Assembly: GCA_905214225.1 (NCBI GenBank)
Contig: CAJMLL010000025.1
Coordinates: forward strand, 1-33,988
Length of the DNA stretch: 33,988 nucleotides
Reading direction: 5' to 3'
From: an uncultured bacterium
GTDB lineage: Bacteria > Bacillota > Clostridia > Peptostreptococcales > Anaerovoracaceae
The notes below the pieces were generated by a model. The model had not been told where the DNA came from, did not search any database, and was given only the letters and a program-made list of their open reading frames with translations. Both the position numbers and the translations under genes were made by a program. Shown here one piece after another: positions 22,348-31,487 of this stretch. The stretch's first letter is position 1. Every line of letters starts with the position of its first letter.

Positions 22348-23169
22348 CTATGCTGTTTTTAACGGATAGAGATGCTCTCCTAACCTACCGCTTTGGATCC
22401 TGCGGTGGAGATGATCAATATTTTGAGAGATTGCCATTAGAACACTCTCCGCGTACACGTTTTCCTTTCCACGAGTCAGAAACCTTCGGAAGCCGCGATC
22501 TTCTTTCAGCGTTGCGAAAGCGCCCTCTGCCTGAATAGTCCGGTTCATCCGCAGCATTGTACCTTCCTCGCTTGTGATATTCCGCAGACTTTTCAGACGC
22601 TGTCTTTCAAATTTTCGGGATACATTCAGTTTCTTGAAGCGCTCTTCCTCTGGTGTTTTCCAGTTTCGCCCTTTGATACAGTCGGCTTTCCACGGACATC
22701 CTTTACAGTTATGGCACTGATAGGCGGTGACCATTTGAACGTAACCATCTTTTCTCTTTCGGCGGTACGTACCAAACGGATAGAGCCTGTATCCGCCCCG
22801 GCATGTGTAGAAATCACCATCGTAGTTGTAGTCCATGTTTTCACGCCGGCTGATGTCCTTCTGGAATTTTCTGCTTTTAGAGATTTCGTAGTTGGAAGGT
22901 TTGATCATCGCGCGTATTCCATGACTTTCCAGATACGTGTAATTCTGTTCACTCTCATAACCTGAATCCGCAACGACAGTTTCATATTGGAATTCCAGAG
23001 CACGTCTCATGGAGGTCAGAAACGGAACAAGCGTCCTTGTATCTGTTGGATTCGGTGTTATGCTCAGCCATGAGATATAGCCGGAATCCACTCCAAACTG
23101 TAGATTATAGCCAGGTTTCAACTGACCGTTTCTCATGTAATCTTCTTTCATCCGCATAAAGGTAGCATC
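22348..23169 (-). pseudogene. IS1182 transposase, C-terminal part
   Basis: Residues from TFMRMKEDYMRNGQLKPGYN to the stop: the DDE domain of IS1182 transposases, with AD.GYESEQNYTYLE (second catalytic region), a zinc-knuckle like cysteine group (CHNCKGCPWKADC), and AEGAFATLKEDRGFRRFLTRG, holding the catalytic glutamate. The frame is intact back to GATGCTACC, then enters IS21. The N-terminal third is across the IS21 insertion. Confidence 0.85.
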
Positions 23170-23354
23170 TTTTGATTTACACTTAAAACTGACCCAGGAT
23201 TTACGCGTAAAACTGATCCACCCTGGTGACCTGGCATTGATGCCGGTGACTGGATTTACATCTGGAAATTTACGTTGAATATTGACCCACCTGACAAGGA
23301 TTTAATACACTCTTCCTGTTGCAAATAATCTAAACGACAGGAGGATGAAAGGAA

Positions 23355-24881
23355 GTGTATCACTTGCAGCAATGGGCCGCAGTTCAGGAACTGCACAGAA
23401 AAGGAATTTCAATTCGTGGTATTGCAAGGCAGCTGGAAATGTCGCGCAATACGGTCAGAAAACTACTGAAAGCAAAGGAGGAACCGCATTATCGAAGATC
23501 CTGCTACTCATCTCGTCTGGATCCCTACAAGGATCAGATCCGGGAATGGAGATGCAGGCCGTATGAATTCAATGGAACAAGGATTTTCCGGGAACTGAAA
23601 GCCAGAGGATATGACGGAAGCATCGGCCCCGTGTATCGTTATCTGCGGAGGATTGATGAAGACACAAACGGGCTGATCTCTTCCAAGGCAGCTGTCCGGG
23701 TAGAGACTCCGCCGGGTGATCAGGCCCAGTTCGACTGGTCTCCGTATCAAATGGAAATTGGAGGAAGAATTCAAAAGGTATACTGCTTTTCCATGATTCT
23801 TGCCTGCAGCAGAAAAAAAGCTATTCTGTTTTCCCTGAAGGATGACGCAGATGCGATCTATGAGGCCATCCAGGAACTTTTCGAAGATCTTGGAGGTGTC
23901 ACACTGGAACTTCTGATCGATAATCCCAAGGCGCTTGTTCTGGAGAATAATCCGAAGAGCCAGGATGAAGTCCGTTACAATCCACACGCTCTGCTTCTCG
24001 CAAAGCATCTCAGCACCGAGCTGAATGCCTGCCCCTGCTACTGGCTGAGGAAAAAGGGCAAGGTCGAACGGCCATTCCAATACATAGAAGAGCAATTTGT
24101 CAAAGGCCGGGCATTTGCGACGATGGAAGAACTCAATGCGTCGGCGAAGCGGTTCATTGACGAATGGAATGGACAGAAGCATACGATGACAGGCCGTATT
24201 CCGAACGAATACTATCTGCAGGAAGAAAAAGCAGCGCTGCTCCCACTGCCGGAAAACCGGTATCACCTGAAGGAAACACAAAAGCGGATCGTAAGTCCGG
24301 ACAGCTATGTCAGTATCGGTGCCAGCAAATACAGTGTTCCGGTGCGGTACGTAGGCAAGAGTGTGCGATTTCGGATCATTTACGGATTTCGCATCATGAT
24401 CTATGACCGAAAGGAACGATTCATTCTTTCTGTGGAGCAGGCAGATGAAAAAGGAACTGTTGTCATGGATCCGGAGCACTACCGTGATATTGCTTCGAAA
24501 GTCAGCACATCCATCCCACAGATCCGCAGGGACTTTACGCAGTTTTTCGAAAACGGAAAGCGATATCTGGACGCGGCAGATCGGAAATTTGATCAGCCGA
24601 CACATCATGCAAGAAAGATTATGGAATTAACGGATCTGTATGATTCAGACGTGCTGGATTACTTTATCGGCAGAGCGGTCGATGAGCAATGCATGGATAT
24701 ACGTTCGTTCCGTTCAATGCTTAAAACGGAGAGCCAGAACGCACTTCGCAAACTGCAGTGTGATCAGAATCAGAACAGTCATACTACAGAGAAACCACTG
24801 AAAGACGAAGATCAGATGATGATTCGTGATCTCGGCTATTATGAGGCAGTTACAGGGGGAAATATGACGCATGGAGACTGA
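23355..24881 (+). CDS. istA: IS21 transposase IstA
   Basis: A 508-residue DDE transposase. The N-terminal helix-turn-helix (ISIRGIARQLEMSRNTVRKL, residues 18-37) binds the ends; the core has QAQFDWSPYQ (first D), LLIDNPKALVL (second D) and GKVERPFQYIEEQF (E). The start is a GTG at 23355 with AGGAGG ten bases upstream; an ATG just before is in a different frame. Its 3' end overlaps istB by 11 bases, as in IS21. Confidence 0.93.
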   Translation: MYHLQQWAAVQELHRKGISIRGIARQLEMSRNTVRKLLKAKEEPHYRRSCYSSRLDPYKDQIREWRCRPYEFNGTRIFRELKARGYDGSIGPVYRYLRRIDEDTNGLISSKAAVRVETPPGDQAQFDWSPYQMEIGGRIQKVYCFSMILACSRKKAILFSLKDDADAIYEAIQELFEDLGGVTLELLIDNPKALVLENNPKSQDEVRYNPHALLLAKHLSTELNACPCYWLRKKGKVERPFQYIEEQFVKGRAFATMEELNASAKRFIDEWNGQKHTMTGRIPNEYYLQEEKAALLPLPENRYHLKETQKRIVSPDSYVSIGASKYSVPVRYVGKSVRFRIIYGFRIMIYDRKERFILSVEQADEKGTVVMDPEHYRDIASKVSTSIPQIRRDFTQFFENGKRYLDAADRKFDQPTHHARKIMELTDLYDSDVLDYFIGRAVDEQCMDIRSFRSMLKTESQNALRKLQCDQNQNSHTTEKPLKDEDQMMIRDLGYYEAVTGGNMTHGD

Positions 24882-25605
24882 TACATACATTACCGAGACA
24901 ATGAAACGCTTTAAGCTTGTTGATATGCGTGAACAATACCCTGCGCTGATACGTGAGGCCGAAGAAAAGAATCTGAGTTACAGAGAATTTCTGATCAACC
25001 TCCTGAAAACAGAGGCTGAAGGAAAGTCGGAACGGAAGCAGCAGCGGCTGATGGATGAAGCCGGTTTTGAATATCAGAAGTCCCTGGATCAGATTAATTA
25101 TACATTCAATCCCTCACTGGATCCGGAAAAAATCCGAGAACTGCGTACACTGCGGTTTATGGACGCCGGAGAGAATATCCTGATTATCGGTCCTCCCGGT
25201 GTCGGCAAGACAATGATCGCAACGGGAATTGGCATGGAAGCATGTCACGCCGGAAAGAAAGTGTTGTTTACGAATGCAAACGACCTGATGGATCGACTGA
25301 CAGAATCCATGCAGAACGGGACATTGAAAATGACTTTTCAGGAGCTGCAGAAAATTCCGCTGCTGATCATCGACGAGCTGTCCTACCTGAAAATGGACAA
25401 AGAAAAAGAGAGCCTTTTCTTTCAGGTTGTCCGCCAGAGATATGAAAAGAGCTCCCTCATAATCACCACCAATCTGCCGTTAGGCAGGTGGGATGAAATT
25501 TTTACCGGAAAAATAGCAGCTGCCGCGATTCTGGACCGTCTGGTGCATCACTGCCACGTTCTTAGTATATCGGGTGACAGTTACCGTGTCAAAGGAGAAA
25601 ATTAG
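24871..25605 (+). CDS. istB: IS21 helper ATPase IstB
   Basis: A 244-residue AAA+ protein related to DnaC. Walker A is IGPPGVGKTMIATG (residues about 105-118) and Walker B LLIIDELSYL; the N-terminal region is the usual IstB helical domain. IstB stimulates IstA and selects target sites. The start lies inside the end of istA. Confidence 0.93.
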   Translation: METDTYITETMKRFKLVDMREQYPALIREAEEKNLSYREFLINLLKTEAEGKSERKQQRLMDEAGFEYQKSLDQINYTFNPSLDPEKIRELRTLRFMDAGENILIIGPPGVGKTMIATGIGMEACHAGKKVLFTNANDLMDRLTESMQNGTLKMTFQELQKIPLLIIDELSYLKMDKEKESLFFQVVRQRYEKSSLIITTNLPLGRWDEIFTGKIAAAAILDRLVHHCHVLSISGDSYRVKGEN

Positions 25606-25607
25606 AT

Positions 25608-26051
25608 ATGGCTGTTGTAAAAGAGAAGGATTTTCCAGAACTTGTAGAACTCTACAATACCGAAGGCCGAACGGCCATGTATGATCATATCCGCAGTCAA
25701 TACGGGCTGAAACAGCCCTACTATGTACTGCGCCGCATTATGAAATCAAGCCGCTATGATTACGATAAAGAACAGGACCTGTTTCGTGACCCCGCACAGT
25801 CAGACGCAGAACAGGCAGATTTGTTTTTCAGCCTGGATCAGCTTTGCAGAACAGAACCCGTTCCAGTCACCGTATCTGAGCAGGAAAGGCAAAAGGAAAG
25901 ATCAAAGGCAATGGAGGCACTGGTACAGACACTGATAGGAGATCGGTTACTGGAACTGAGCCGATATGTCATATTGGATCCGGTCTCGCGCCGGGTGCGT
26001 GTGGATAAAGGGTCACTGGAACAGAATGGCTATTACTTGGAAATCCTCTAA
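25608..26051 (+). CDS. Third IS21 gene of unknown function
   Basis: A 147-residue protein starting two bases after istB, with AAAGGAG in the istB end. The N-terminal part (ELVELYNTEGRTAMYDHIRSQ) looks helix-turn-helix like; the C-terminal half is helical (SKAMEALVQTLIGDRLLEL) ending GSLEQNGYYLEIL. I do not recognise the family. Classic IS21 carries only istA and istB; an extra gene inside the inverted repeats suggests a passenger or accessory to transposition. Confidence 0.8.
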   Translation: MAVVKEKDFPELVELYNTEGRTAMYDHIRSQYGLKQPYYVLRRIMKSSRYDYDKEQDLFRDPAQSDAEQADLFFSLDQLCRTEPVPVTVSEQERQKERSKAMEALVQTLIGDRLLELSRYVILDPVSRRVRVDKGSLEQNGYYLEIL

Positions 26052-26106
26052 TCAGACGGGTCAAAATTCAACGTAAAAGTGGGTCAGTTTTACTTGACAA
26101 TCTACA

Positions 26107-26309
26107 GCATCATGATCGGTCTTGGAATAACTGTTTCTGGAACCGCAGATATGACATTTCTGGATATACTCTGTCAGCTTTTTGCGGTAAGCTCGTAGTG
26201 TTTCAAGGTCCCTCTGAAGTTGTGTTTTCCGATGACCTGCTCCATGAACAAACTGAATGCCTTCCTTCCTCTTGATTCTGCACAGTTTCCGTTCAATTTG
26301 AACTTGCAA
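26107..26309 (-). pseudogene. IS1182 transposase, N-terminal-side fragment
   Basis: Minus-strand frame RDLETLRAYRKKLTEYIQKC, then HICGSRNSYSKTDHDA, then enters IS21 at 26106. In IS1182 transposases this segment is directly followed by TFMRMKED, which is found at the other side of IS21. The remaining N-terminus is missing near 26310-26335. Confidence 0.85.
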
Positions 26310-26359
26310 TTTACGATGGAAAAATAAATTGCTTTATTTTAGCAAAAACTTCCGATCTT

Positions 26360-27082
26360 TCAGCTCTCTGTATTTCCGCTGTCCGCCTTAAGCATCCTGT
26401 AGCCGATGCCTATATGGGTCTGTATATACTGGAAAGTATCATCGTATTTTTCCAGTTTCTTTCTTAAAGTTGCCATGAAAACCCTTAAGGAAGCCACGTT
26501 TCCTTCCCAGGCACTGCCCCATATGTTCTGGGTTATATATGTGTGAGTAAGGACCTTGCCGGTATTTTTTGCAAGAAGACAAAGAAGCTTATATTCGATC
26601 GGGGTGAGCTTAAGCTCCCTTCCATTCATAGAAGCGCAGCCGGCTGCATAATCTATTTTAAGATTTCCGTTCGTATATACAGCTCCACGGCCGTTCTCAT
26701 TATCCTTGTTTAAAAGGGCTATCCTCCTTTGCATTACACGGAGTCTTGCCAGGAGTTCTTCGACGGAAAAAGGCTTGGTAAGGTAGTCGTCAGCTCCGGC
26801 ATCCAGTGCCTCTATCTTATCTGAATCTTCAGACCGTGCGCTTATCACTATAATGGGCATATTTGACCACTCTCTTACCTTCCTTATAACCGAGACTCCG
26901 TCCATGTCAGGAAGACCCAGATCCAGGAACATGACATCAGGATTGCAGGTAGAAGCCTGCATTATGGCTTCCTGACCGGTTTCTGCCGTAATATATTTAT
27001 AATCATGAGTCTTTAATGTTGTAGCGATAAGATTCCTGATAGGGGGATCATCATCAACTATCAATATCTGGAATTTGTTCAT
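26360..27082 (-). CDS. kdpE: OmpR-family response regulator KdpE
   Basis: A 240-residue two-component regulator. The receiver has the phospho-acceptor D54 in MFLDLGLPDMDG, acidic pocket D10-D12 and K103 in LTKPF; the C-terminal winged helix (LKLTPIEYKLLCLLAKNTG to GIGYRML) is OmpR/PhoB type. It overlaps kdpD by 29 bases. The ATG at 27082 is preferred over an upstream TTG that would abut AAGGATC. It probably regulates potassium uptake, here ktrAB rather than kdpFABC. Confidence 0.95.
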   Translation of the reverse strand: MNKFQILIVDDDPPIRNLIATTLKTHDYKYITAETGQEAIMQASTCNPDVMFLDLGLPDMDGVSVIRKVREWSNMPIIVISARSEDSDKIEALDAGADDYLTKPFSVEELLARLRVMQRRIALLNKDNENGRGAVYTNGNLKIDYAAGCASMNGRELKLTPIEYKLLCLLAKNTGKVLTHTYITQNIWGSAWEGNVASLRVFMATLRKKLEKYDDTFQYIQTHIGIGYRMLKADSGNTES

Positions 27083-29042
27083 CAAGATCAAGATCCTTCT
27101 TTGCTAAATAAAATGTGAAAACGCAGCCTGAAGGCTTATTGTCCTTAAGCTCTATCCTGCCCTTATGGGCTTCTATGACTGATTTGCAAAGGGCCAGCCC
27201 CAGTCCCATGCTCCTCTTGCTGTCGGCTATGGCATTTTTCCCTGTATAGAACATATCAAAAGCATGAGCCCTGGTCTGTTCGTCCATACCAGGGCCGTTA
27301 TCGCTTATGCTTACATAGATTTCACTGCCTTTTTCACCGTACTCTATTTCAATGTCGGAGCCCTTTTCAGTGTACTTAATAGCGTTATTAACTATATTTA
27401 TTATAACCTGCATAATGAGCTTTGCGTCCATGTCGGCGAAAAGCATATCCTGGTCCGACTTTACTTTAATATAATGGAAACAGCTGTTTCTGTCAATATG
27501 CTTAAGGGCTTCATCAATGACATCGCTCACAAGCTCAACCGACATGTTAAGCTTCATCTGACCGTTTTCTATCCTGGTGACTGACAAGAGATTCTCGACC
27601 AGATTAATAAGCCATTCAGAATCATCATAAATATCGGAAAAAATCTGCTTCCTGGTCTCATCATCAAGCTGTCCGTAATGATTCATGAGATTGCTGGCAT
27701 TGCCGGATATAGAAGTAAGCGGTGTCCTTAAATCGTGGGAAATGGATCTCAGGAGATTGGCCCTTAATTTCTCGTTTTCAGCTATCAGGGCGGCCTCTTC
27801 CTTCTGCTTTTCATTATTCAGGTTTTCAAGGGCCAGAGCGCATTCGCCAAGGATAGAAAGAAGTATGCTGTTTTCAAAGGGATTTAAGGCACTCTTCTCT
27901 ATCTTTATTCCCATAATACCGTAAACCGTCCCGTTTATCCTGATTGCAAGATAGAGGTATCCGGACTTAGGAAAGATCTTTGTGGTAGCGCCGGCCTTCT
28001 TCTGATTCTTAAGCACCCATTCAATTACAGGGGCTTCCGAGTCATCCGAAAAGAAAACCCGGCTTCCCTCATTCTCCCTGCTGTAAAGGTAGCCGCTCCC
28101 AAGTTCGTCATTATCAACGGGAAATATAATTACATCCCTGTCAAGAAGCAGGTTTACCTGGCTTGATGCAACCTTCAGTACTTCCTCCCTGGTCCTGTTC
28201 TTCTGAAGGAGCTGGTTGGTGTCAAAAAGAACCTTGGTACGATAAGCCGTCCCGGCTGATTCTCTGGCGCTGTTTTTTAGCTTGTTGGCAAGGGAACCGG
28301 TAAGAAGAGCCGCTGTCAGCATAACGAAGAAAGTGACATAGTATCCTGCCTCATAGGCGTGAAAAGTAAGTCTCGGCTCGGTGAAGAAATAATTAAAAAG
28401 AAGCACGCTGCCAAGAGAGCTGATAAGGCTGCACATGTGGCTTCTGGTATAGATTGCGTCAAGAAGCACACCTAATATATATATGGTTATTATATTGGCC
28501 TCTGTGAAGCCGAGCCGGTAGAAACAGATTCCAAGAAGTGTTATGGCAAAAAGAATAGCCGCCGTGATAAGGAGATCCTTTCCGGTAGGAAGCATCTGAT
28601 CCACGAAACTTGTGTTTCCGGCCTTCTTTATCTCTGCTCTTGAATCAGGAATTATATAGATATCTATATCAGGAACCAGGGGTATAAGCTGCTCAGTCAG
28701 AGACTGCTTCTGCCTGAAGAAGGACTTTTTTTCCCTGCTTCTACCTATAACAAGCTTGGTCACTCCGGAAATACTGGCGAATTCGGCTATCTGGGACGAA
28801 ATATCACGGCCGATAAGGTTTGTTATATCCGCTCCCTTTTCCTCGGCATATTTGATATTAGCTCTCAGCCTCTTTTCATCTTCATCTGACAGTCTTTCAT
28901 TTTCAGGCCTCTGGACATAGATAGCCGTAAGCTTTGCCTTAAAGGCCCTTGCGAGGCCGTATGCCTCATCAACTATTCTTTTGTTTGAAGGCGATGGGGA
29001 AATGCATACCAGAACATGCTCCCTCGTGTTTTGTGAATCCAA
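27054..29042 (-). CDS. kdpD: KdpD-type sensor histidine kinase lacking the N-terminal KdpD domain
   Basis: A 662-residue kinase. Order: USP-like domain (EHVLVCISPSPSNKRIVDEA, residues 8-130), four membrane segments (about 157-250, DUF4118-type with NYFFTEPRLTF), GAF-like region (270-405), HisKA with H436 in LRSISHDLRTP, and HATPase_c (NIVNNAIKYTEKG; DNGPGMDE; GLGLALCK). Full KdpD is about 900 residues; the N-terminal 220-residue ATP/turgor-sensing domain (PF02702) is absent. The start is TTG at 29042 with GGAGGG six bases upstream, so this short form looks native rather than truncated. Confidence 0.93.
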   Translation of the reverse strand: MDSQNTREHVLVCISPSPSNKRIVDEAYGLARAFKAKLTAIYVQRPENERLSDEDEKRLRANIKYAEEKGADITNLIGRDISSQIAEFASISGVTKLVIGRSREKKSFFRQKQSLTEQLIPLVPDIDIYIIPDSRAEIKKAGNTSFVDQMLPTGKDLLITAAILFAITLLGICFYRLGFTEANIITIYILGVLLDAIYTRSHMCSLISSLGSVLLFNYFFTEPRLTFHAYEAGYYVTFFVMLTAALLTGSLANKLKNSARESAGTAYRTKVLFDTNQLLQKNRTREEVLKVASSQVNLLLDRDVIIFPVDNDELGSGYLYSRENEGSRVFFSDDSEAPVIEWVLKNQKKAGATTKIFPKSGYLYLAIRINGTVYGIMGIKIEKSALNPFENSILLSILGECALALENLNNEKQKEEAALIAENEKLRANLLRSISHDLRTPLTSISGNASNLMNHYGQLDDETRKQIFSDIYDDSEWLINLVENLLSVTRIENGQMKLNMSVELVSDVIDEALKHIDRNSCFHYIKVKSDQDMLFADMDAKLIMQVIINIVNNAIKYTEKGSDIEIEYGEKGSEIYVSISDNGPGMDEQTRAHAFDMFYTGKNAIADSKRSMGLGLALCKSVIEAHKGRIELKDNKPSGCVFTFYLAKKDLDLDEQIPDIDS

Positions 29043-29086
29043 TTTGTCCCTCCATCCGGCTAGGAAAGCATTTTCCTGACTGTCTT

Positions 29087-29206
29087 CTAGAGATAATGTT
29101 TTTTGTCTCTCTTTTCAGAGAAATCGCCGTATTTACGCCGCTCATTCTCTTCAAGAAAACGGTCAGTTCTTTTCATCAGAAAATATCCCAATACAAAATA
29201 AACCAT
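29087..29206 (-). CDS. Short membrane-anchored peptide, perhaps the remnant of a gene cut by the IS91-like element
   Basis: A minus-strand frame of 39 codons from ATG at 29206: MVYFVLGYFLMKRTDRFLEE, then charged NERRKYGDFSEKRDKKHYL and TAG. The frame continues upstream (LVQLSAV) to the edge of the IS91-like element, so it may be the end of a protein between ktrA and kdpD that the insertion cut. No ribosome site is visible. A small single-pass regulatory protein is also possible. Confidence 0.4.
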   Translation of the reverse strand: MVYFVLGYFLMKRTDRFLEENERRKYGDFSEKRDKKHYL

Positions 29207-29304
29207 GACTGCAGACAATTGTACCAAGTCGCTTGCGCGACGGCAAGCGTTAGTCTCATAATCTAGTTCTCAAATAAATATGACAGTCTGCCTGCCGTTG
29301 TGAT

Positions 29305-29388
29305 ATTGTTGAGTTACCTCTAACCTAACAAACACAGCGAGAAGAGACCGCCACGAAAAGTATAGCATATCTTTCAGAACTCAACAAT
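29305..29388. repeat. 11-bp inverted repeat upstream of the recombinase gene
   Basis: ATTGTTGAGTT (29305-29315) and AACTCAACAAT (29378-29388) are perfect inverse copies 62 bases apart. Possibly recombinase-binding sites or part of the IS91 origin end. Confidence 0.6.
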
Positions 29389-29472
29389 ACCTGTTTTTTT
29401 AAATCTAGGGCTCCTCCACTGACGATGATTACATGTTGTAACCCATAGTATTCATCGCCAAAGGAGGCAATA

Positions 29473-30333
29473 ATGGACTTTTTAAAGCATTTTCAGAAAG
29501 AGATTGCGAAACGCGGTCTTACAGAAAACACCATCAAATCTTATTCAACATATATTTCACGATATCTTGACTATGTGAAATATACCCTTCGCAAATACCC
29601 TTCACAGGTCACATACAACGATCAGAGAAAATTTCTTGATGTCATCCAGAAAGAACGGAATCTCTCTGACCGGACGATGAACTGCGTCATCGCTCAGCTC
29701 CGTTTTTTCACAATGTATGTACTCCACAAGCCATGGGATCCGACACAGCTGCCCGTCCGCAAATTCGACACCTATCTTCCTTTTGTCCCGACACAGAATG
29801 AAGTGAAGACATTTATCAGCACAATGACCGACATCAAGCAGAAGGCCATGGTAGTTGTCATGTATTCTGCCGGTCTCCGTATCAGCGAGGTCTGCCATCT
29901 ACGTTATGAAGATATCAGCAGGACAAATATGCGCATCCACATCAGGCATGGCAAGAACCGCTCTGACAGATATGCCATCCTCTCAAAATATGCGCTTGAC
30001 GTACTGACTGTATACTGGCTCAAATGCGGAAGACCCATGGGATGGCTTTTCCCGAAGCAGCGGGACAGCTCGGAACCCATAGACACATATTTTCTGCTCA
30101 GACATATCGAAGAGCATGAGAAGGAACTTGGCTGGCCCAGGTGTCTCACTTGCCACTCGTTCAGGCATGCCTTCGGCACACATCTCTATGAGAACGGCAC
30201 TGATCTCGAGACCATCCGTATGCTGATGGGACACAAGTCCATAAGCTCGACCATTATCTATGTACATCTTGCTGTCAGCGGCAAAGGAAGGATGATGAGT
30301 CCTATTGACCGACTTATGGAGGTGGACGCATGA
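29473..30333 (+). CDS. Tyrosine recombinase of the IS91-like element
   Basis: A 286-residue XerC/D-like integrase. N-terminal SAM-like domain (LTENTIKSYSTYISRYLDYV); catalytic residues in SAGLRISEVCHL (R), CHSFRHAFGTHLYE (H-x-x-R) and LMGHKSISSTIIYVH (H, Y). AAAGGAGG precedes the ATG. Its stop overlaps the transposase start (ATGA), so the two proteins are made together. Recombinases of this type accompany some IS91-family elements. Confidence 0.92.
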   Translation: MDFLKHFQKEIAKRGLTENTIKSYSTYISRYLDYVKYTLRKYPSQVTYNDQRKFLDVIQKERNLSDRTMNCVIAQLRFFTMYVLHKPWDPTQLPVRKFDTYLPFVPTQNEVKTFISTMTDIKQKAMVVVMYSAGLRISEVCHLRYEDISRTNMRIHIRHGKNRSDRYAILSKYALDVLTVYWLKCGRPMGWLFPKQRDSSEPIDTYFLLRHIEEHEKELGWPRCLTCHSFRHAFGTHLYENGTDLETIRMLMGHKSISSTIIYVHLAVSGKGRMMSPIDRLMEVDA

Positions 30334-31487
30334 GCATGTCTAAGATACAGAAGATCTGGGATTACTCCTATGATGACTACTGCAGCTCGGGCATCGTCCA
30401 GTCAGACCTGCAGAAGAAAGCATCACGCGCCATCATTGGCTGCAGGACCGGAAAGTTCGGAGCGAATGTCAGCGTCTGTTCCGAATGCGGATATCTCCAG
30501 ATCAGAAACAATTCCTGCAAGAACCGCAACTGTCCCAACTGCCAGGCTGTCAACAAGGAAATTTGGGTCGACAGACGCAAGTCAGAGGTGATAGATGCAC
30601 CTTACTTTCATGTGGTGTTCACTCTTCCGCATGAACTTAACCCGCTTTTGTACTGCAACCAGAGTCGTCTCTATGGCCTTCTTCACAAGTGTTCCGCCGA
30701 AACTCTTCTCGAACTCTCAGCTGACAGGAAATATCTTGGCGCGACGCCCGGCATCATACAGGTGCTGCATACATGGAACCAGGAAATGAAATACCATGTC
30801 CACATGCACTGCATAGTGTCAGGCGGAGGACTGACACCGGATCACAGAATAAAGAAATCGAAAGGAAGCTTCTTTATACCAGTGTATGTGCTCCGTGACA
30901 AGTTCAAAGGCAAGTTCATGAGCCATCTTAAGCAGATGTACGCTGACAGCATGCTGTATTTTTCAAAAGCATGCCGGGCTTTCTCCGGTCCAGACGACTG
31001 GACGAAGTTCTGCAGCTATCTCTATGATATCGACTGGTGTCCGTATATCAAGGAGACCTTCAACGGCTTCGGCAACGCGATCGAATATCTTGGAAGGTAT
31101 GCCAACAAGATAGCCATATCAAACAGCAGGATTGAATCATTCTCAGAAACTGAGACAACCTTTACGGCCAGGGCACTGAAACCGGGCGGTGAAAGACGAA
31201 AGATCACCATCTCAAACACCGAGTTCATCAGACGTTATCTGATGCATGTGCTTCCAAAAGGGTTTCAGAAGATCCGCTACTACGGCTTCCTCAATAACCG
31301 CATGAAGTCCAGAAACCTTGAACTCATCTTCAGACTTCAGGGCCACCAGAAATACAGGAGCATCATAACCGGCATGTCAATGCCACAGATAATGAAGAAG
31401 CTGTTCAACAAGGATATCTGCCGCTGTCCGGCCTGCGGCGGATCCACGCTGCAGTTCCTTGGATTGAGCAGGGTCGCCACCGGATAG
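30330..31487 (+). CDS. IS91-family HUH transposase
   Basis: A 385-residue rolling-circle transposase. N-terminal zinc-binding region CSECGY...CKNRNCPNCQ (residues 50-71); HUH-like HVHMH at 156-160; catalytic tyrosine pair Y253/Y257 in IEYLGRYANKIAIS; a C-terminal cysteine pair (CRCPACGG). It nicks and joins single strands, moving the element by rolling-circle transposition. Overlaps the recombinase stop by four bases. Confidence 0.92.
   Translation: MSMSKIQKIWDYSYDDYCSSGIVQSDLQKKASRAIIGCRTGKFGANVSVCSECGYLQIRNNSCKNRNCPNCQAVNKEIWVDRRKSEVIDAPYFHVVFTLPHELNPLLYCNQSRLYGLLHKCSAETLLELSADRKYLGATPGIIQVLHTWNQEMKYHVHMHCIVSGGGLTPDHRIKKSKGSFFIPVYVLRDKFKGKFMSHLKQMYADSMLYFSKACRAFSGPDDWTKFCSYLYDIDWCPYIKETFNGFGNAIEYLGRYANKIAISNSRIESFSETETTFTARALKPGGERRKITISNTEFIRRYLMHVLPKGFQKIRYYGFLNNRMKSRNLELIFRLQGHQKYRSIITGMSMPQIMKKLFNKDICRCPACGGSTLQFLGLSRVATG

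Larger units (their letters stand above)
23170..26106 (+). mobile_element. Complete IS21-family insertion sequence with three genes
   Basis: About 2937 bp. The two 26-base ends align without gaps and are identical over their inner 12 bases (TAAAACTGACCC). GCATC flanks both sides (23165-23169, 26107-26111) and is the target duplication, since removing the element and one copy rejoins the IS1182 frame (KTDHDA then TFMRMKE). A second pair of inner repeats, TTTACGTTGAATATTGACCC (23269-23288) and its near copy in reverse (26058-26077), matches the multiple terminal repeats of IS21. Order istA-istB-third gene on the plus strand. Confidence 0.9.
22199..26335 (-). mobile_element. Truncated IS1182-family element, interrupted by IS21
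   Basis: The left end is GGGGCTGTTGCACTA at 22199, a terminal sequence of a type seen in this family; a hairpin TGCACTAA/TTAGTGCA follows. The transposase is in two parts (22348-23169 and 26107-26309) separated by the IS21 element. The N-terminal region and right end of the IS are missing near 26310-26335, where the kdp locus begins, so the element is dead. Confidence 0.75.

Noticed and set aside
23508..24608. Long minus-strand frame of 366 codons
   Set aside because: Antisense to istA, which has clear DDE motifs; no ribosome site or recognisable domains.
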